Of a stretch of DNA of 10,722 nucleotides, positions 1 to 6,272 are shown piece after piece. Origin of the DNA: Minisyncoccota bacterium (GTDB lineage: Bacteria > Patescibacteriota > Minisyncoccia > Phycocordibacterales > UBA1006). The stretch spans positions 1 to 10,722 of the forward strand of contig CALBVO010000040.1 of assembly GCA_937970115.1 (NCBI GenBank). Direction: 5' to 3'. The position numbers and the translations under genes are program-made. How positions within the stretch are numbered: position 1 is the stretch's first letter; each line of letters opens with the position of its first letter. The notes below the pieces were generated by a model that was not told the DNA's origin, did not search any database, and worked only from the letters and a program-made list of their open reading frames with translations.

Positions 1-90
1 GAAACTACCGTTGCGAAACTTATCGAAGAAGCAACTCTTAAAATTGGAGAGCGAATAGAAGTTGCAGAGTTTAAACGGTTTGCTGTATAA
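1..90 (+). CDS. tsf: Elongation factor Ts, C-terminal end (partial)
   Basis: The first 90 bases are an open frame entering from outside the window and ending in TAA at 88-90, giving 29 residues. The end reads ..TVAKLIEEATLKIGERIEV then AEFKRFAV. This matches the C-terminal helix and strand of short-form EF-Ts, as remembered from Thermus-type proteins, which end in a KIGEN-IVVRRF-RFELG pattern. EF-Ts is the cytoplasmic guanine-nucleotide exchange factor that regenerates EF-Tu-GTP. In most bacteria tsf follows rpsB; that gene would lie to the left and cannot be seen. The stop codon overlaps the putative -10 box of the next gene. The match is by eye on a short segment, so identity is likely but not certain. 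Confidence 0.75.
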   Translation, partial: ETTVAKLIEEATLKIGERIEVAEFKRFAV

Positions 91-91
91 T
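62..91 (+). promoter_or_regulatory. Putative promoter of the 111-residue protein, inside the tsf end
   Basis: A perfect TATAAT lies at 86-91, overlapping the tsf stop codon. A weak -35 (TTGCAG, 62-67) sits 18 bases upstream. Seven bases separate the -10 from the ATG at 99, so transcription would begin at or one base before the start codon. There is no Shine-Dalgarno sequence. Confidence 0.5.
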
Positions 92-98
92 CTTTAAC

Positions 99-434
99 AT
101 GATATTTCTATATCTCTTAGGTATTGCTGATATTGGAATTAGTATCCTATTGTTCCTTGAGCACAAGAAAACAAAGAAAAATCTATTGCAGATTATTAAG
201 AGATCGTGTAGTATCGATAGTGTCAGATTTGAAAAGCATCTTCGTTTTACTCAATTGACATCGATTAATTTTAAAAAATACGTATATAACCTATTTCATT
301 CTCTTTTAAAAAAAATTATGAAATATGGTAAATTACTTATTAATAAATTAAAATATTTTATCAGAAAAAAACTTAACTCTGATACTCATAAAGAAAAACC
401 TTCTTCTTTTATTACTCAAATAAAAAAGTATTAA
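99..434 (+). CDS. Small basic membrane-anchored protein, unknown function
   Basis: This 111-residue open frame starts with a hydrophobic segment (about residues 1-20, MIFLYLLGIADIGISILLFL). The rest is very lysine-rich with scattered aromatic residues and ends ..FITQIKKY. The layout suggests a single N-terminal membrane anchor with a positively charged cytoplasmic tail, as in small nucleic-acid- or membrane-associated proteins. No family is recognised. Base composition is more AT-rich than the neighbours, so a chance ORF cannot be excluded. Support for reality comes from the TATAAT box placed seven bases before its ATG and from its fit, without overlap, between tsf and the tRNA gene. No terminator with a U-run follows; a hairpin without one lies at 492-514. 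Confidence 0.5.
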   Translation: MIFLYLLGIADIGISILLFLEHKKTKKNLLQIIKRSCSIDSVRFEKHLRFTQLTSINFKKYVYNLFHSLLKKIMKYGKLLINKLKYFIRKKLNSDTHKEKPSSFITQIKKY

Positions 435-491
435 TTTTCTTTATATTAATTAACTCTTTGTAGAAGTAAAAAATGATTTAATATTATTTTA

Positions 492-514
492 AATAGTTTT
501 TCAAAAAAACTATT
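492..514. other. Perfect 10-bp hairpin without a U-run
   Basis: AATAGTTTTT at 492-501 pairs perfectly with AAAAACTATT at 505-514 around a three-base loop. No T-tract follows on either strand, so it is not a textbook terminator. It lies between the small ORF and tRNA-Thr and could slow transcription or mark a processing site. An AT-rich coincidence is also possible. Confidence 0.35.
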
Positions 515-540
515 ACTATACAAATGAGTTATATACATTT

Positions 541-559
541 TGAACAATCATTTTGTTCA
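541..559 (+). other. Short inverted repeat just upstream of tRNA-Thr
   Basis: TGAACAA (541-547) and TTGTTCA (553-559) form a 7-bp stem with a five-base loop, ending four bases before the tRNA 5' end. It could affect 5' processing of the tRNA precursor, but it is short and AT-rich. No convincing promoter was found for the tRNA. Confidence 0.3.
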
Positions 560-563
560 TTAT

Positions 564-636
564 GCCATCTTAGCTCAGTTGGTAGAGCAACGGTTTTGTA
601 AACCGTAGGTCATCAGTTCGAATCTGATAGATGGCT
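564..636 (+). tRNA. tRNA-Thr (anticodon UGU)
   Basis: A full cloverleaf can be drawn by hand. Acceptor GCCATCT pairs with AGATGGC; the D arm is GCTC/GAGC; the anticodon stem is ACGGT/ACCGT with loop TTTGTAA and anticodon TGT at 597-599; a five-base variable loop follows; the T arm is ATCAG/CTGAT around TTCGAAT. The discriminator is T636. CCA is not encoded (the following bases are CAT), so it must be added after transcription. UGU reads ACN threonine codons, preferentially ACA and ACG. The gene is followed 10 bases later by an intrinsic terminator. Confidence 0.96.
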
Positions 637-646
637 CATTTATAAT

Positions 647-674
647 AAAAACCATAGATTTCACTATGGTTTTT
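647..674. terminator. Bidirectional intrinsic terminator after tRNA-Thr
   Basis: AAAAACCATAG (647-657) pairs perfectly over 11 bp with CTATGGTTTTT (664-674) around a six-base loop. The arms end in A-tract and T-tract, so it reads as a terminator on both strands. It ends the tRNA-Thr transcript and faces the minus-strand transcript of the thioredoxin-fold gene, which stops at 766. Confidence 0.85.
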
Positions 675-765
675 ATACTACCCAAACGACTTAGATTTTT
701 TAAAAGATACGATTCGTTAGTCACATATTTTTATTTATTACAATAAAAAACTTACAGTGATATCT

Positions 766-1635
766 CTATTGTTCTATAATAATAAAATTTGAATCAGCAT
801 CAAGCTCTAACCCCACAGACTCTGGTTCGCTACCCTCTTTCGTAACAACAAGGAATTCATAGCGATTATCAGTAACTCGAATAAAAGAAATGTTTTCTTT
901 TGAAACATTAATATATTTATCAGATTCCTGAATAACACCAATAGCATTATTTACCAATGTTAACTCCGTATCAGTTAATGTTGTAAGTATCGCTGAATTT
1001 TTCTGTGCCCAAATATTAAGCTGCTGTGAAAAATCTTCATATGAGATAAATCCAGAATATATATCACTACCAAGAATTAATGTTGGATATATTTCAATTG
1101 CATAGAGTCTTTCCAGGGTTTCCATTGCCGGTTCATTAATGGAAGCATCCATCCAATAGACTCGTACATTGTTATATTCTTGACGTATACGATCTAATAC
1201 AATTGATTGCTTACGACAATCAAAACAATCTGATGTATGAAAATATATCACAGTGGCAATCGTATAGTCACATTTTTTACTTAATTCTTGAACCAACAAG
1301 TAATCTTTGATTTGTAGTAAAGTATAGCGCTGCTTTAAAATTTTTACGTCCTCATTACTACTACCTAATTCATTTTCGAGAAACTTAATACGTGTTACGA
1401 GTTGATTTAGATCTTTAGTAATACCAATTTCAAGAGCACTTCCTTCGAAAACATTCTCACAAGAAGCTTCTTTTAAAAGAGCAAATCGAGTCTCCGTTGC
1501 TAAGATGTTTAACGAGATTTTTTCTTGAACATTATTTAACTGATCAAGACGCGATACATTTACCCTATCACTAATAAAAAAAGCTGAGAGAAAGATTGCT
1601 GAGGTAATAAAAAAAGTAATAATATATTTTTTCAT
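766..1635 (-). CDS. Membrane-tethered thioredoxin-fold protein
   Basis: This 289-residue protein starts with a signal-anchor (residues 4-21, hydrophobic after MKK). A helical stretch follows (about 30-120, probably coiled coil), then a thioredoxin-like domain from about 125. The domain has strand TIATVIYFHTSDC, the redox-type CxxC at C137-x-x-C140 (CFDC), a following helix, a second strand ending YWMDAS, and a YPT cis-proline motif (P184) before LILG. Together the CxxC and cis-Pro are the hallmark of the fold. The domain should be extracytoplasmic, as either a dithiol-disulfide protein or a binding-only thioredoxin-like domain. C59 and C122 are additional cysteines. It lies 38 bases behind a membrane glycosyltransferase and is probably co-transcribed with it. 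No named family is recognised, so the substrate is unknown. Confidence 0.75.
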   Translation of the reverse strand: MKKYIITFFITSAIFLSAFFISDRVNVSRLDQLNNVQEKISLNILATETRFALLKEASCENVFEGSALEIGITKDLNQLVTRIKFLENELGSSNEDVKILKQRYTLLQIKDYLLVQELSKKCDYTIATVIYFHTSDCFDCRKQSIVLDRIRQEYNNVRVYWMDASINEPAMETLERLYAIEIYPTLILGSDIYSGFISYEDFSQQLNIWAQKNSAILTTLTDTELTLVNNAIGVIQESDKYINVSKENISFIRVTDNRYEFLVVTKEGSEPESVGLELDADSNFIIIEQ

Positions 1636-1641
1636 ATTTCA

Positions 1642-1650
1642 AATTTACCA
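1642..1650 (-). promoter_or_regulatory. Possible weak extended -10 for the thioredoxin-fold gene
   Basis: On the minus strand TGG-TAAATT ends six bases before the ATG, the same spacing as the stronger promoters in this window. The hexamer matches the consensus at only four of six positions and no -35 is visible, so it may be a secondary promoter inside the glycosyltransferase operon or chance. Confidence 0.3.
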
Positions 1651-1673
1651 TTACTTATTAAAAATGCGAAGTA

Positions 1674-2921
1674 TTACCTCCACCGTATATTTGTATCAAA
1701 AATACTATTATAAATGGATTTGAGCACCCAAAAAGGAACAATTACACTATAAAGGATAAAAAAAACAAAAAGAGGTAGTGGATTATTGGTATAATCATGG
1801 ACAAGACGTTTCCCTGAAAAAATCATAAAAATAAGAATACCGTAAAGAACCATAGTTATGAAAACACTCGCTTGAGCACTAACAGAACCAAAATCAAATC
1901 CATTCCATTGAAACAGAGTACTCCAACCGATTAAACTTACCTGAATAAGGGACCGGATAATAGCCCTTACGACTACAAACCACGACAACATAAACGTAAC
2001 AACAATAGCAAGATAACTAAAGATACTCATAGGAAGAGTAAAAGACCCAAAATCACCTTGATCTTTCTTGTAAATAAGATGTCGATAGTCATAGGAATTT
2101 TTAATAAATCCATAACCCCACCGTAAACGCTGCCTAAAAAGACTAGAAATATTTTCCGGGGCATGTGTATAAGCAATAGCATCACGAGATTGCCCCACCT
2201 TCATACCAGCTTCTTGCATGCGGAAGGTTAATTCAAGATCTTCTAGCTTATGAGCCTCTTTAAATATTCCAATTTTTTCAAAAACGTGTTTTCGATATAT
2301 AGAAAATGCACCTGGTACTACTAATACCCCATGCATTTTTGCTAAAATTAATTTTGTGAAAGCAAAAAGTTTATATTCTACACTTTGTGCCAATTGAGTC
2401 AGTGTCGTGGGTTTATGAAGCACGATCGTTGCCCCCAAAGCATCCAAATGACTATCACTAATAAATCGCTCAACCATAAATCCCAATGCGGTTGGCATCA
2501 AATGTGTATCAGCGTCAACAGTTGCAATTAAACTTCCTTTTGAATACTCTAAACCATAATTAATCGCAGTAAATTTACCTCCGTTTTCTTTTTGTAATAA
2601 CGTAATATATGAATGATTACTATATTTTTGCATACGCTGCCAAGTAGCATCAGTTGACCCATCATCCACAAGAATTAGATCAATACATGAATTTGGATAC
2701 TGCGAATCAAATATAGAACGAATCGTTTGATCTATTGTCTCAGCTTCATTCCAGCATGCGACAATAATACTGACAACAGGTAAATCGTCAGTATTATCAA
2801 GTATTTTTTTTCGGTCTTCTTTTTCTGCATTAAAAAAATCAAAATGCTCTAAATAACTTATAAGAAAGAAAATTTGAAAGTATAAGGCAATAAAAAGAAA
2901 GATGTAGTAAATCACGTCCAT
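1674..2921 (-). CDS. Family 2 membrane glycosyltransferase (processive, PNAG/hyaluronan-synthase-like)
   Basis: This 415-residue protein has an N-terminal TM helix (about 4-22), a cytoplasmic GT-A domain (about 47-270) and three or four C-terminal TM helices (roughly 295-325, 349-368, 382-402). All signature motifs of processive GT2 enzymes are visible. The fold opens with VVSIIVACWNEAETI; the nucleotide-binding DDG is at 86-88, the metal-binding DAD at 136-138, the acceptor/catalytic ED at 227-228, and the Q-x-x-R-W motif at 264-268 (QRLRW). It should transfer a UDP- or NDP-sugar to a growing polysaccharide and move it across the membrane. The closest remembered types are PgaC/IcaA and related synthases, but the sugar cannot be assigned. 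It lacks PgaB/PgaD-type neighbours; the only partner is the thioredoxin-fold gene 38 bases downstream. A weak AGGA lies 11 bases before ATG, and no clear promoter was found. Confidence 0.9.
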   Translation of the reverse strand: MDVIYYIFLFIALYFQIFFLISYLEHFDFFNAEKEDRKKILDNTDDLPVVSIIVACWNEAETIDQTIRSIFDSQYPNSCIDLILVDDGSTDATWQRMQKYSNHSYITLLQKENGGKFTAINYGLEYSKGSLIATVDADTHLMPTALGFMVERFISDSHLDALGATIVLHKPTTLTQLAQSVEYKLFAFTKLILAKMHGVLVVPGAFSIYRKHVFEKIGIFKEAHKLEDLELTFRMQEAGMKVGQSRDAIAYTHAPENISSLFRQRLRWGYGFIKNSYDYRHLIYKKDQGDFGSFTLPMSIFSYLAIVVTFMLSWFVVVRAIIRSLIQVSLIGWSTLFQWNGFDFGSVSAQASVFITMVLYGILIFMIFSGKRLVHDYTNNPLPLFVFFILYSVIVPFWVLKSIYNSIFDTNIRWR

Positions 2922-3005
2922 AGATATAATAATCCTACCCGAGACAGCTTTTTTTTCAAATAGTATCTATTCGGGATATATTTATATTAAATGAGCGCAA
3001 TATAT

Positions 3006-3039
3006 AAAAAAAATAATGAATTAATGTTTCATTATTTTT
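3006..3039 (-). terminator. Intrinsic terminator built into the 3' end of the 145-residue gene
   Basis: AAAAATAATGAA (3009-3020) pairs perfectly over 12 bp with TTCATTATTTTT (3028-3039). On the minus strand the stem is followed by a run of eight T. The seven-base loop (3021-3027) contains the gene's stop codon, and the upstream arm is made of its last codons. It separates this gene from the glycosyltransferase gene downstream. Confidence 0.8.
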
Positions 3040-3458
3040 GTAATTTCATCTTGTGCCTCTTGCTTTCGTTTATAAATAAACTCTTCCCCTTTGTCTAAAA
3101 GATTGTCTATTTTTAAATGTGCTTTTTCAGTTACCGCTACAACTTTTTGGGCTATTTTCTTTGCACCTTTTTTAACAGCATGTGTTGTATCAGCAATATC
3201 TTTATCCATCTTCTTTGCCTCAATATGCTCTTCTTGTGCCAACTCTTGGGGGAAAATACGTTTAAAAATTAAAATAGCAACTATAACATAGAGTACCCCA
3301 AAAAAAATCTGAGTTACAAATCCAAAAACATGCGCAAATACGTGCATATCAAAACCGAGAATCAATCCAATCCCAACACCAGCAATATCAATAGCTACAA
3401 TAATTTTAATCCAATCAATCCAATTCTTTTTTTTAAGTTCTTTCATATAGTACAACAT
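3021..3458 (-). CDS. Two-TM (DUF378-like shape) membrane protein with amphipathic C-terminal tail
   Basis: This 145-residue protein has a short charged N-terminus, two TM helices (about 17-35 and 48-66) joined by a short loop, and a long charged helical tail (about 72-145) rich in K, E and A that looks amphipathic or coiled-coil. The TM core aligns without gaps over 58 residues with the protein at 7707-8015. Shared positions include W13, IV at 20-21, ID at 23-24, G29, D37, G54, Y57, VAI at 60-62 and I64, about 13 identities in 58. The general pattern recalls DUF378/YuzA-like small membrane proteins, a tentative resemblance made by eye. Function is unknown. M1 is used here; M5 is an alternative start. 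The promoter's TATAAT lies 12 bases before M1. Confidence 0.75.
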   Translation of the reverse strand: MLYYMKELKKKNWIDWIKIIVAIDIAGVGIGLILGFDMHVFAHVFGFVTQIFFGVLYVIVAILIFKRIFPQELAQEEHIEAKKMDKDIADTTHAVKKGAKKIAQKVVAVTEKAHLKIDNLLDKGEEFIYKRKQEAQDEITKIMKH

Positions 3459-3470
3459 AACAATAACTCT

Positions 3471-3479
3471 ATTATAACA
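3471..3479 (-). promoter_or_regulatory. Extended -10 promoter for the 145-residue gene
   Basis: On the minus strand TG-T-TATAAT (hexamer 3471-3476) is perfect. Predicted +1 is the A at 3464, giving a six-base leader before ATG 3458. The leader reads ATTGTT in frame with the ATG. The -35 region falls inside the terminator hairpin of the preceding operon, so promoter and terminator share DNA. Confidence 0.6.
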
Positions 3480-3505
3480 AAAAAATACTCAACATGAGTA
3501 TTTTT
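3479..3505. terminator. Bidirectional intrinsic terminator behind the reductase/remnant transcript
   Basis: AAAAATACTC (3481-3490) pairs perfectly with GAGTATTTTT (3496-3505) around a five-base loop, and seven T follow on the minus strand. It ends the transcript coming from the aldo/keto reductase and the NTF2-like remnant. It abuts the extended -10 of the next gene. Confidence 0.8.
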
Positions 3506-3515
3506 ACTACAACTA

Positions 3516-3717
3516 TTAACCCATCGGGCTGTAAAAAAATTCTTCGTAGGCAATTTTTCCATCTGCTACTCTATAGACAGCAATTTCTGTCATTTCAGAT
3601 CGCATACCTGAAGGTTTGTGGGTAGTGTCCATGGTAAAGGTTACAGTGAACCAATCATCTGCAATTAATGGTTACCATAGGTTGTGCTAGTTCTTTTTTC
3701 GTATAAGTATTACACAT
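3516..3717 (-). pseudogene. NTF2/SnoaL-like C-terminal domain remnant, frameshifted
   Basis: An ATG follows the reductase stop codon with no gap (3715-3717) and starts a frame reading MCNTYTKKELAQPMV.. that hits TGA at 3655-3657. The next frame, open from 3671 after a TAA at 3672-3674, reads LIADDWFTVTFTMDTTH, then about 30 further residues including EIAVYRVADGKIAYEEFFY, ending TAA at 3516-3518. The second part resembles the C-terminal strands of SnoaL/NTF2-like proteins (a W-x-V-x-F-T strand, then an EIAVYRV-x-DGKI-x-E strand pair). Deleting one base near 3663 would join the two parts into about 66 residues, still only half the usual 110-130. So there is at least one frameshift, and the N-terminal half is missing. 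A sequencing error at the shift is possible, but the missing half argues for a decayed gene. Confidence 0.65.
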
Positions 3718-4764
3718 CTAACAGGTTGGATCAGGGTACTTTTGATACACAGCATCAATATCATCAAGCACAGCTTGTGACAATTCTAACTCACCTGCAT
3801 CAATACATACCTTCAATTGATCAATGTTCGTTGCCCCAATAATCACACTGGCGATAAAATCTCTTTGACAACAATAGGCTATCGCCATAGTAGCCGGGTC
3901 GAGGTTATGTTTTCTGGCTACTGCTACATAGGCAGCAATGGCAGGTTCGGCATTCTCTGGGTTATAACGTTCTGAATTTCTTCCAGAGATAGTAAATCGT
4001 GCCCCATCAGGTTTTGTACCATTGAGATATTTACCTGTTAATACACCCATATTCAATACAGAATACGCCAACAAGGGAACATTTTCCTTAATAGCAATTT
4101 CAGCAAGTCCGATTTCAAATGTTCTGTTCGTCAGCGAGTATTGATTTTGAATACTCGTAACCATAGGTAGGTCATATTCCCGAGCAACTCGAATGAACTC
4201 TTGTAATCCCCATGGGGTTTCGTTGGATATACCGATATGTTTTACCCTTCCGCTATCTACGATTTCTTTTAAAACCTCGACGGTTTCTTTAATGGAAGTA
4301 GATGTGTCGTTTGAAGTATGGACATATCCACGTTGACCAAAAAAATTCGTCGAGCGTTCTGGCCAATGAATTTGATACAAATCAATATAATCAGTTTGCA
4401 AACGCTTCAATGACCCTTCGATTGCATCCATAATATTCTTCTTATCAAAATGAACATCGCTTGTATCACGCGTCTGCAATAAATCTCCAGCTATGCAAAC
4501 TTTTGTTGCAATAATCAGATCATCTCGCTTCCCTCTTTTAGCTAACCAATTTCCAATATAGGTTTCGGTAGCTCCTTGTTTATTTTTTTCTGGTGGAATC
4601 GGATAAATTTCTGCAGTATCAATAAAATTAATACCGCGTTCTTCTACGGCATAATCCAATTGTGCATGTGCTTCGGCTTCAGTGTTTTGTTGACCCCACG
4701 TCATCGTTCCAAGACAAATCACCGGTACTTCTAAACCTGATGTTCCTAATATTTTTTTCTTCAT
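3718..4764 (-). CDS. tas: Tas-type NADPH-dependent aldo/keto reductase
   Basis: This 348-residue cytoplasmic TIM-barrel oxidoreductase is close to E. coli Tas in length (about 346) and in recalled sequence blocks: SGLEVPVICLGTMTWGQQN near the N-terminus, the QGATETYIGNWLAKRG block, and SLKRLQTDYIDLYQIHWPER. The catalytic tetrad of the family is present: D49, Y54, K88 and H133. The C-terminal NADPH phosphate-binding segment is visible as SVIIGATNIDQLK. The family reduces carbonyl substrates with NADPH; the physiological substrate of Tas is not well defined. It lies 36 bases behind an NADP-dependent isocitrate dehydrogenase, a plausible NADPH source, but each has its own promoter and a terminator lies between them. 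The end ..YPDPTC matches the normal family end, so the NTF2-like remnant behind it is a separate gene. Confidence 0.93.
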   Translation of the reverse strand: MKKKILGTSGLEVPVICLGTMTWGQQNTEAEAHAQLDYAVEERGINFIDTAEIYPIPPEKNKQGATETYIGNWLAKRGKRDDLIIATKVCIAGDLLQTRDTSDVHFDKKNIMDAIEGSLKRLQTDYIDLYQIHWPERSTNFFGQRGYVHTSNDTSTSIKETVEVLKEIVDSGRVKHIGISNETPWGLQEFIRVAREYDLPMVTSIQNQYSLTNRTFEIGLAEIAIKENVPLLAYSVLNMGVLTGKYLNGTKPDGARFTISGRNSERYNPENAEPAIAAYVAVARKHNLDPATMAIAYCCQRDFIASVIIGATNIDQLKVCIDAGELELSQAVLDDIDAVYQKYPDPTC

Positions 4765-4770
4765 TCAAAA

Positions 4771-4800
4771 AGTATACCAAAAACTTTCAAAGACAAACAA
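4771..4800 (-). promoter_or_regulatory. Leaderless-type promoter of the reductase gene
   Basis: On the minus strand the extended -10 TG-G-TATACT (hexamer 4771-4776) ends exactly six bases before ATG 4764, so +1 would be the A of ATG. A partial -35 TTGTTT (4795-4800) sits 18 bases upstream, inside the loop of the IDH terminator. Confidence 0.6.
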
Positions 4801-4813
4801 TTATCTTTGAAAG
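4779..4813 (-). terminator. Intrinsic terminator with the IDH stop codon in its loop
   Basis: On the minus strand CTTTCAAAGA (4804-4813) and TCTTTGAAAG (4784-4793) form a perfect 10-bp stem followed by TTTTT (4779-4783). The 10-base loop contains the IDH stop codon (4801-4803) and the -35 of the next gene. The 5' arm encodes the last residues of IDH (LFQR). Confidence 0.7.
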
Positions 4814-6027
4814 AGTTCTACAAAAGTAGCACTCACACTGTCGATGAATTCTTCGGTGTGTACATAATGTTCTTTAGATAGTTTTTCTTTGTGAATCAAT
4901 AAGGCGAGATCCTTGGTCATAACACCATTCTCAACCGTAGTAATACATGCCTGTTCCAAGGTACTACAGAAAACCTTTAAATCATTATTATCATCCAATT
5001 CAGCTCTATGCATAAGTCCACGTGTCCATGCAAAAATTGATGCAATTGAATTTGTGGATGTTTGTTCTCCCTGTTGGTGCCTACGATAATGTCGCGTTAC
5101 TGTTCCATGAGCAGCTTCTGATTCTATGGTTTTTCCATCTGGACTCTTAAGAACTGATGTCATTAATCCTAATGAACCATATCCTTGGGCAATAATATCT
5201 GATTGCACGTCTCCATCATAATTTTTACAAGCCCACACAAATTTCCCTTCTGATTTTATAGCGTAGGCTACCATATCATCTATTAATCGATGTTCATAAA
5301 AAATATTTTCAGATTCAAATTGTTCTTTGAATTCTGATTCATAGACTTCTCTAAAAATATCTTTAAAACGCCCATCATATTTTTTTAAAATAGTATTTTT
5401 TGTTGATAAATAAAGTGGCCATTTTTTATTCAATGCCTGATGCATACATGCACGTGCAAAATCATAAATTGATGAGTCAGTGTTATACATTGCCATTGCA
5501 ACTCCAGAATCTTGGAAAACATATACTTCATGTTCGACCACCTTCCCAGAATCAGCAGTAAATGTCATCGTAAGTATACCTGGGCCGTCGGTTACAATAT
5601 CAGTTGCCTTATATTGATCGCCAAAGGCATGTCGTCCGATACAAATAGGATGTTTCCACCCAGGAACATATTGGGGAATATTATTCATGATAATTGGTTC
5701 ACGAAATACCGTTCCTCCGATAATATTTCGAATTGTACCATTTGGAGATCGCCACATTTCTTTTAAATTAAATTCCTGTACGCGCCCTTCATCAGGTGTA
5801 ATCGTTGCACATTTAATTCCCACGTTATATTTTTTAATGGCTTCTGCAGCCTCAATTGTAACTTGATCATCTGTTGTATCACGTGATTCAATACCAAGAT
5901 CATAATATTCAATATCTAAATCTAAATACGGAAAAATCAGTTTATCTTTAATCATTTTCCAAATGATTCGCGTCATTTCATCACCATCTAATTCAACGAT
6001 TGGATTTTTTACTTGTATTTTATTCAT
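4801..6027 (-). CDS. icd: NADP-dependent isocitrate dehydrogenase, eukaryote-like homodimeric type
   Basis: This 408-residue enzyme should catalyse isocitrate + NADP+ to 2-oxoglutarate + CO2 + NADPH in the cytoplasm. It belongs to the subfamily of human IDH1/IDH2 rather than E. coli Icd. Residues fall at nearly the same numbers as in human IDH1: T77, S94 (in WRSPNGTIRN), R100, R109, R132 (GRHAFGDQYK) and Y139. The lysine corresponding to K212 is K210; metal-binding aspartates are D273 and D277 in the CKNYDGDVQSDIIAQGYG block. The NADP-specific segment AAHGTVTRHYR has R312 and H313, the equivalents of R314/H315, which read the 2'-phosphate. Nothing catalytic is missing. No other TCA-cycle gene is nearby, so it probably serves NADPH or 2-oxoglutarate/glutamate supply. 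It has its own promoter, overlapping the tRNA-Asn terminator. Confidence 0.96.
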   Translation of the reverse strand: MNKIQVKNPIVELDGDEMTRIIWKMIKDKLIFPYLDLDIEYYDLGIESRDTTDDQVTIEAAEAIKKYNVGIKCATITPDEGRVQEFNLKEMWRSPNGTIRNIIGGTVFREPIIMNNIPQYVPGWKHPICIGRHAFGDQYKATDIVTDGPGILTMTFTADSGKVVEHEVYVFQDSGVAMAMYNTDSSIYDFARACMHQALNKKWPLYLSTKNTILKKYDGRFKDIFREVYESEFKEQFESENIFYEHRLIDDMVAYAIKSEGKFVWACKNYDGDVQSDIIAQGYGSLGLMTSVLKSPDGKTIESEAAHGTVTRHYRRHQQGEQTSTNSIASIFAWTRGLMHRAELDDNNDLKVFCSTLEQACITTVENGVMTKDLALLIHKEKLSKEHYVHTEEFIDSVSATFVELFQR

Positions 6028-6033
6028 AGAAAC

Positions 6034-6042
6034 ATTGTAACA
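6034..6042 (-). promoter_or_regulatory. Leaderless-type extended -10 of the IDH gene
   Basis: On the minus strand TG-T-TACAAT (hexamer 6034-6039) ends six bases before ATG 6027. No good -35 is present, since that region is the tRNA-Asn terminator hairpin; the TGn extension may compensate. Confidence 0.55.
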
Positions 6043-6069
6043 AAAAAACTGCAGTTACAGTTTTTTGTT
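6039..6069 (-). terminator. Intrinsic terminator of tRNA-Asn
   Basis: On the minus strand AAAAAACTG (6058-6066) pairs with CAGTTTTTT (6043-6051) around a six-base loop, and the run of T continues into TGTTACAAT. It lies four bases after the tRNA 3' end. Its T-tract merges with the -10 of the IDH promoter. Confidence 0.75.
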
Positions 6070-6073
6070 CTTG

Positions 6074-6145
6074 CTCCCCCGGTAGGATTCGAACCTACGA
6101 CCCATCGATTAACAGTCGATTGCTCTACCGCTGAGCTACAAGGGA
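6074..6145 (-). tRNA. tRNA-Asn (anticodon GUU)
   Basis: Read on the minus strand: acceptor TCCCTTG pairs with CGGGGGA (two G-U pairs), D arm GCTC/GAGC, anticodon stem ATCGA/TCGAT with loop CTGTTAA and anticodon GTT at 6111-6113, T arm GTAGG/CCTAC around TTCGAAT. The discriminator is G (6074), the expected identity base for asparagine. It has 72 nucleotides with no encoded CCA. Confidence 0.96.
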
Positions 6146-6176
6146 ATGTAATTAATTGCACCGAAGTACACAGAAA

Positions 6177-6204
6177 ATAATATCATAGCCGATGAAAATT
6201 GCAA
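6177..6204 (-). promoter_or_regulatory. Promoter of tRNA-Asn
   Basis: On the minus strand TTGCAA (6199-6204), a 16-base spacer and TATTAT (6177-6182) preceded by TGA give a -35 plus extended -10. Predicted +1 near 6170 leaves about 25 bases of 5' leader to be removed by RNase P. Confidence 0.6.
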
Positions 6205-6216
6205 AAAATAATTAAC

Positions 6217-6249
6217 AAAAAAAAAGAAACCACATTAGATTTCTTTTTT
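6217..6249 (-). terminator. Intrinsic terminator of the 204-residue gene
   Basis: AAAAAAGAAA (6220-6229) pairs with TTTCTTTTTT (6240-6249); on the minus strand a U-G and a C-G pair can extend the stem inward, and nine T follow the hairpin. It lies 23 bases after the gene's stop codon and upstream of the tRNA-Asn promoter. Confidence 0.65.
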
Positions 6250-6272
6250 GATCCATAAGTATTAAATGATAA

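Noticed and set aside
728..750. AT-only inverted repeat (TTTTTATT / AATAAAAA) near the end of the thioredoxin-fold gene as a terminator.
   Set aside because: It has no G-C pair and no T-tract follows on the minus strand; the perfect hairpin at 647-674 is a far better terminator for that transcript.
3091..3291. Plus-strand open frames inside minus-strand genes (for example 3091-3291, 5512-5766 and 9792-9995).
   Set aside because: They lie antisense to well-supported genes, lack promoters and look like reverse translations of the real proteins.
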